Below, piece by piece: positions 60,516 to 64,000 of a stretch of DNA of 64,000 nucleotides; position 1 is the first letter of the stretch, and each line of letters starts with the position of its first letter. A program made the translations under genes and the position numbers. Under the pieces are notes generated by a model, which did not search any database, was not told the DNA's origin, and was given only the letters and a program-made list of their open reading frames with translations. Where the stretch lies: NCBI RefSeq assembly GCF_001613045.1, contig NZ_BDBP01000045.1:1-64000 (forward strand), given 5' to 3'. The stretch comes from Nocardia lijiangensis NBRC 108240 (GTDB taxonomy: Bacteria > Actinomycetota > Actinomycetes > Mycobacteriales > Mycobacteriaceae).

Positions 60516-63500
60516 CCTCGTCCCTCGGCACGCGGGAACCGGAGGTAGCCGACGCCCGGCCGACCGTGGACGCACGACTGCTCCCCGCCGCCCTGTGCTG
60601 CTGGGCAGTGACGATTGTCGTGCTGATCTCGGGTTGGTCGGCCGGGATCGCGGTGGCCCTCGGATTGCTGGTGACGGCGGTGGGAGTGGCGGCCACGGTG
60701 CTACCGGCGCATTTCACGCGGCGCCAGGTGGTGACGTCGATTCTGTTGCTCGGCGCCAGTCCGGCGTTGGTCGCGGGATTTCCGGGCGGGCTCGCGGTGC
60801 CGGTCGCGGGATTTCCGGGCGGGCTCGCGGTGCCGGTCGCGCTGATTATGGGCGGGTCCGCGTCGCTGCTGGTGTTGGGCACGAAGCGTTTCGCGCGGAC
60901 GCTAGCTATCGCGCTGACCCTGCTCGGCGCGGGCGTCGCCGTAGTGACGGAATTATCGAGTGCCGGTGCCAGTGCCGGTGTCGCGGTCGGTGTCGCGGTC
61001 GGATCGGTGTTCGCACTGGCGTTGCGCACGGAGTATCTCGCGCGGCGGGCCACAGCGTGCACGCTTCTGGTTGCCGGGCTGTGCGGAGTCGGAGCCGTCG
61101 CCGTCGCGGGCGTCGGGGCCGGGATGACGGTCGCGGTGGCTGTGGTGGTCGTATCGGTGCTGGCAGCGGTCGTATCGGAAATGCGAAGGCGGGGCGAGGG
61201 TTCGGAGGGGCGTCGGGCGGTGGCGCTGACGCTGCTGGCTGCTGTGCTGCTCGGCGCGGGTTTCGCGGTGGCGGCGGCGTGGCGGGAGCATCGCGTCGCG
61301 ACGCATCCGATGCGCGAGGTGTACGGGCTCTCGATGCGAGTGGTCGTCACCCCGACGGATGATCCGAAACCTGTGCGGGGCAGTTCTTTCGGTGGGGAGC
61401 GACGGTGGATCGTTCGGGCTGCGCTGCGCGAGTATCGAAACGCCGATGCGACGGTGCGGTCCGGCGGCCGGGTGGTGATCCTTGCCTCGGGGCCGGAGTG
61501 GGGTGAACTGTTGCCCGGGCAGCCGATCGAATTCCGGGCGCAGCCGCAGCCCCCGAAGAACCGCGATCTGACGGTCGCCGCGCTGCACGCGGTCGGGCTT
61601 CCCAAGCCTGTCGCCGCACCGCCGTGGTGGCAGCGGGCGGCCGCGTCGGTGCGTCACGATTTCGCCGGTGCGGCGACTGCCGCATTGCCCTCGGACGCCG
61701 CGGGACTGCTCCCGGCGTTGGTGCTCGGTGATACTTCGGGCCTGCCCGAACCTGTTCGCCAAGACTTCGAAACCTCAGGCCTGCAACATCTTTGCGTAGT
61801 CAGCGGCGCGAACTTCACGATCCTGCTCTCGGTCGTCTTGTTCGTCGTGCGGGCGCTCACGTTGGGGCCCCGCGCAGCGGCGATGACCGCGGCGGCAGCG
61901 CTGCTCATGTTCGTGGTGGTGGCCAGGCCGGATCCGAGCGTGCTGCGGGCGGCCGCAATGGGGGCGGTCACGCTGCTCGCACTGGTGACGGGTCGCCGCA
62001 GACAGGCGCTGCCCGCGTTGTGCGCGGCGGTGATCGGCCTGCTGCTGGTCTGGCCCGAACTCGCGGTGAACGCCGGATTCGCGCTGTCGGTACTGGCGAC
62101 CGCGGGGCTGATCCTGCTCGCGCCCAGCTGGGCCGATTGGCTGCGGGCGCACGGCTGGTGGCGGCTGCCCGCCGAGGTGGTCGCGGTCTCGGCGGCGGCC
62201 TTCGCGGTCACCGTGCCGATCATGGTCGCCATGACCGGCCGGGTCAGCGTCGTCGCGATACTGGCGAATGTGCTTGTCGCACCGGTGATCGCGCCCCTCA
62301 CCGTCGTCGGCGCACTCGGCGCCGCCTGCGCATCGGCGTGGTCGCCGCTCGCGGAGCTGGTCTTGCGGTGTGCGGGCCCGCCGTCGTGGTGGTTGCTGAA
62401 GGTCGCCGAACACACCGCCGCGCTGCCCGGCGCGACGATCACCGTGCCCGGCGGGCCGGTCGGCGGCCTGACCGCTGCCGCGCTCGTCATCGTGACGGTG
62501 TGGGCGCTGCGTGCCGCCATGGTCCGCAGGCTCGCGACCGTTGTGGTGCTGGCCGCGACCGCCGTACTGCTACCCGCCCGGCTCTGGCACCCCGGCTGGC
62601 CCCCGTCCGATTGGATCCTCGCGGCCTGCGACATCGGCCAAGGTGACGGCCTGGCCCTCGCCGCGGGCCCGGGGACCGCTGTCGTCATCGACGTCGGCCC
62701 CGACCCGCGCACCATGCGCGCCTGCCTGGACCGTCTCCGCATCCGCCACATCGCCCTCCTCGCCCTGACCCACCCCCACGCCGACCACATCGGCGGCCTG
62801 ACCGGCGCGATCCACGGTCGCACCGTCGCCGCCATCGCCACCGCTCCGGGCGAACTCGTCGAAGCCAGACCTTCCGCCGAGCTCGGCGCCCCCGAGAGAA
62901 ACGAACTCGAAACAACAGGTGCGCACTACCCGCCCGCGGCCCACCCCGACTCGACCGCACGCCCGACGACAACTCCCGCAACCGATGCCGTCCCGCCGAG
63001 CCCAGGCGGAACCGCCGAGCGCCGCCGCGTCACCGACGAACGCACACCTCTCACCGGCGCGGCACAGGTGGCGGAGATCGCCGGCCGCACCGGAATCCCG
63101 CTGCTCGAACTCACCACTGGACACGTACTCCGTTTCGGCGCCGTGGAATTGACCGTGCTGGCCCCCGCCGACCCCGGCCCGCACCGCCCGCACTCCGCTG
63201 ACGAACCGAACGACCGCTCACTCGTCATCACCGCCACGACCCCGGCCGGCCGAATCCTGCTCACCGGCGACATCGAGTCCACGGCCCAGCTCCGCCTGCT
63301 CCGCGACCCCGCACTGCTGCACGCCGACATCCTGAAGGTCCCCCACCACGGATCACGAACCACGACAAAAGAATTCCTCGCCGCCGTACACCCTCGACTA
63401 GCGATCATCAGCTCCGGCGCCGACAACACCTTCGGCCACCCCCACCCCACAATCCTCGCCGACCTACAGACCCTCGGCGCCACGATCGCCCGCACCGACC

Positions 63501-63568
63501 TACACGGCGACATCCTGATCGCCGGAGGCCCCTCCGACCTGCGCGTCATCACCCGTGGTCCGCCCTGA
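60512..63568 (+). CDS. comEC: ComEC/Rec2-family DNA transport channel
   Basis: The 1018-residue multipass membrane protein has an OB/DUF4131-like region (about 270-370), the competence domain (about 410-690, QHLCVVSGANFTILLSVVL) and a C-terminal metallo-beta-lactamase-like domain. The latter starts CDIGQGDGLALAAGPG (about 706), with LTHPHADHIGGL (about 751) and KVPHHGSRTT. It conducts single-stranded DNA in natural transformation where that occurs. A 60-residue Pro/Thr-rich insert (about 795-850) interrupts the MBL domain. An exact 33-bp duplication lies in its 5' region. The ATG overlaps comEA as ATGA. Confidence 0.93.
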   Translation: MTSSLGTREPEVADARPTVDARLLPAALCCWAVTIVVLISGWSAGIAVALGLLVTAVGVAATVLPAHFTRRQVVTSILLLGASPALVAGFPGGLAVPVAGFPGGLAVPVALIMGGSASLLVLGTKRFARTLAIALTLLGAGVAVVTELSSAGASAGVAVGVAVGSVFALALRTEYLARRATACTLLVAGLCGVGAVAVAGVGAGMTVAVAVVVVSVLAAVVSEMRRRGEGSEGRRAVALTLLAAVLLGAGFAVAAAWREHRVATHPMREVYGLSMRVVVTPTDDPKPVRGSSFGGERRWIVRAALREYRNADATVRSGGRVVILASGPEWGELLPGQPIEFRAQPQPPKNRDLTVAALHAVGLPKPVAAPPWWQRAAASVRHDFAGAATAALPSDAAGLLPALVLGDTSGLPEPVRQDFETSGLQHLCVVSGANFTILLSVVLFVVRALTLGPRAAAMTAAAALLMFVVVARPDPSVLRAAAMGAVTLLALVTGRRRQALPALCAAVIGLLLVWPELAVNAGFALSVLATAGLILLAPSWADWLRAHGWWRLPAEVVAVSAAAFAVTVPIMVAMTGRVSVVAILANVLVAPVIAPLTVVGALGAACASAWSPLAELVLRCAGPPSWWLLKVAEHTAALPGATITVPGGPVGGLTAAALVIVTVWALRAAMVRRLATVVVLAATAVLLPARLWHPGWPPSDWILAACDIGQGDGLALAAGPGTAVVIDVGPDPRTMRACLDRLRIRHIALLALTHPHADHIGGLTGAIHGRTVAAIATAPGELVEARPSAELGAPERNELETTGAHYPPAAHPDSTARPTTTPATDAVPPSPGGTAERRRVTDERTPLTGAAQVAEIAGRTGIPLLELTTGHVLRFGAVELTVLAPADPGPHRPHSADEPNDRSLVITATTPAGRILLTGDIESTAQLRLLRDPALLHADILKVPHHGSRTTTKEFLAAVHPRLAIISSGADNTFGHPHPTILADLQTLGATIARTDLHGDILIAGGPSDLRVITRGPP
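60771..60836 (+). repeat. Perfect 33-bp tandem duplication in comEC
   Basis: The 33-nt unit at 60771-60803 is repeated exactly at 60804-60836, duplicating the 11 residues GFPGGLAVPVA. The identity of the copies suggests a recent slippage event. Confidence 0.95.
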
Positions 63569-63846
63569 GCCCATGAGCAACCGGAGTCGATCATCTTGGA
63601 AGTCATGAGAGGGGAGCATGCGGTCGTTGAGGGGCATGCTCATCGCCGACGTGAAAGGTGGCGCGCCGGGCGGCCGGGCCTGTGGCGGTCGTGGTGGCAC
63701 CGGCTCGGGACCGATCGCCATGCGCTGCGGCTGCGACTCCGGACACGTCGCCCATATCGTCCCGAAGCCACGCACGAGTGGGCGGTGCCGCGGGGAGGCC
63801 GTGAGGGTGAGCGGCGGTGTCGGTGGAGGACCGTAGGATCGGGCGG
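63569..63846. other. Intergenic region comEC-holA
   Basis: This 278-bp stretch has only short overlapping frames in several registers (for example 63618-63836 plus), none with recognisable similarity or a good ribosome-binding site. I see no gene or clear regulatory element here. Confidence 0.5.
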
Positions 63847-64000
63847 GTGAGCGAACGGTCTGCGGCGGTGCATCTGGTCCTCGGGGAGGAAGAGCTGTTG
63901 ATCGAGCGCGCGGTGGGGGAGATCACCGCGCAGGTCAGGGGGGCGGCGCCGGATGGGGATGCGGTGCCGGTGGATCGGATGCGGGCGGGGGACGCGAGTA
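63847..64000 (+). CDS. holA: DNA polymerase III delta subunit, 3' end cut by window
   Basis: The visible 51 residues read VSERSAAVHLVLGEEELLIE and on to EITAQVRGAAPDGDAV. They match the start of HolA (clamp-loader delta), whose N-terminus carries the L-x-G-E-E/D-xx-L signature. The position after comEC is the usual one. The gene runs out of the window. Confidence 0.85.
   Translation, partial: MSERSAAVHLVLGEEELLIERAVGEITAQVRGAAPDGDAVPVDRMRAGDAS

Noticed and set aside
63618..63836. Possible short gene between comEC and holA
   Set aside because: No ribosome-binding site, several competing frames and no recognisable product.

Overview
The window is about 70% GC, with GTG as well as ATG starts and many ATGA/GTGA gene overlaps. 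Its gene order (RNase E/G, rplU, rpmA, obg, proB ... ribokinase, proA, MoxR, VWA protein ... nadD, rsfS, gpgP, octT, degV, comEA, comEC, holA) matches the conserved region known from Mycobacterium tuberculosis (Rv2444c to Rv2413c). EspG/PE-like/PPE-like proteins and an AfsA homologue also point to the Mycobacteriales. Nocardia is the most likely genus; this is an inference from gene content, not a database result.

Layout. 1-6179: housekeeping block (RNase E/G 3' part, L21, L27, Obg, ProB). 6180-7040: non-coding DNA with two diverged copies of a ~190-bp repeat and a decayed copy of the neighbouring gene's 3' end. 7041-9511 (minus): type VII secretion substrate cassette (EspG, PE-like protein with a YxxxD signal, PPE-like protein with a proline-rich tail). 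9731-21214 (plus): eight overlapping genes forming one operon: PEP/pyruvate dikinase-like phosphotransferase, fatty acyl-AMP ligase fused to a nucleotidyltransferase, acyl carrier protein, thioester reductase, NDP-kinase-like protein, AfsA-type butyrolactone synthase, nitroreductase and UbiA-type prenyltransferase. 21248-28027: O-methyltransferase, a glycosyltransferase-cytochrome P450 fusion, a second glycosyltransferase, an ABC-2 permease and a MerR regulator, plausibly tailoring, export and control for the same pathway.

28174-32506 (minus): a four-gene oxidative lipid operon resembling the mycobacterial mymA locus (esterase, SDR, diiron protein, Baeyer-Villiger-type monooxygenase) behind a TTGACA promoter and nested palindromes. 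32663-43851: assorted accessory genes: hydroxyacid dehydrogenase, LigD-type polymerase, a MazEF-like toxin-antitoxin pair, a hairpin cluster, RecQ with a PRTase-like tail, RtcB, a membrane GNAT protein, and a FluG-like amidohydrolase/glutamine-synthetase pair. 43960-48932: ribokinase, ProA, MoxR-VWA pair, YjbR protein. 49003-53417: a second accessory patch with a TPR-like protein, a lipoprotein, and a two-gene module (STAND-like membrane NTPase plus small partner) sharing an N-terminal glycine-rich tag. 53561-64000: conserved block from nadD to holA (cut by the window end).

The main novelty candidates are the 11.5-kb AfsA/acyl-AMP ligase/UbiA operon with its flanking genes, the glycosyltransferase-P450 fusion, and the tagged NTPase/partner module. 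Functions of individual enzymes are well supported by motifs; pathway products are inferred and not established.
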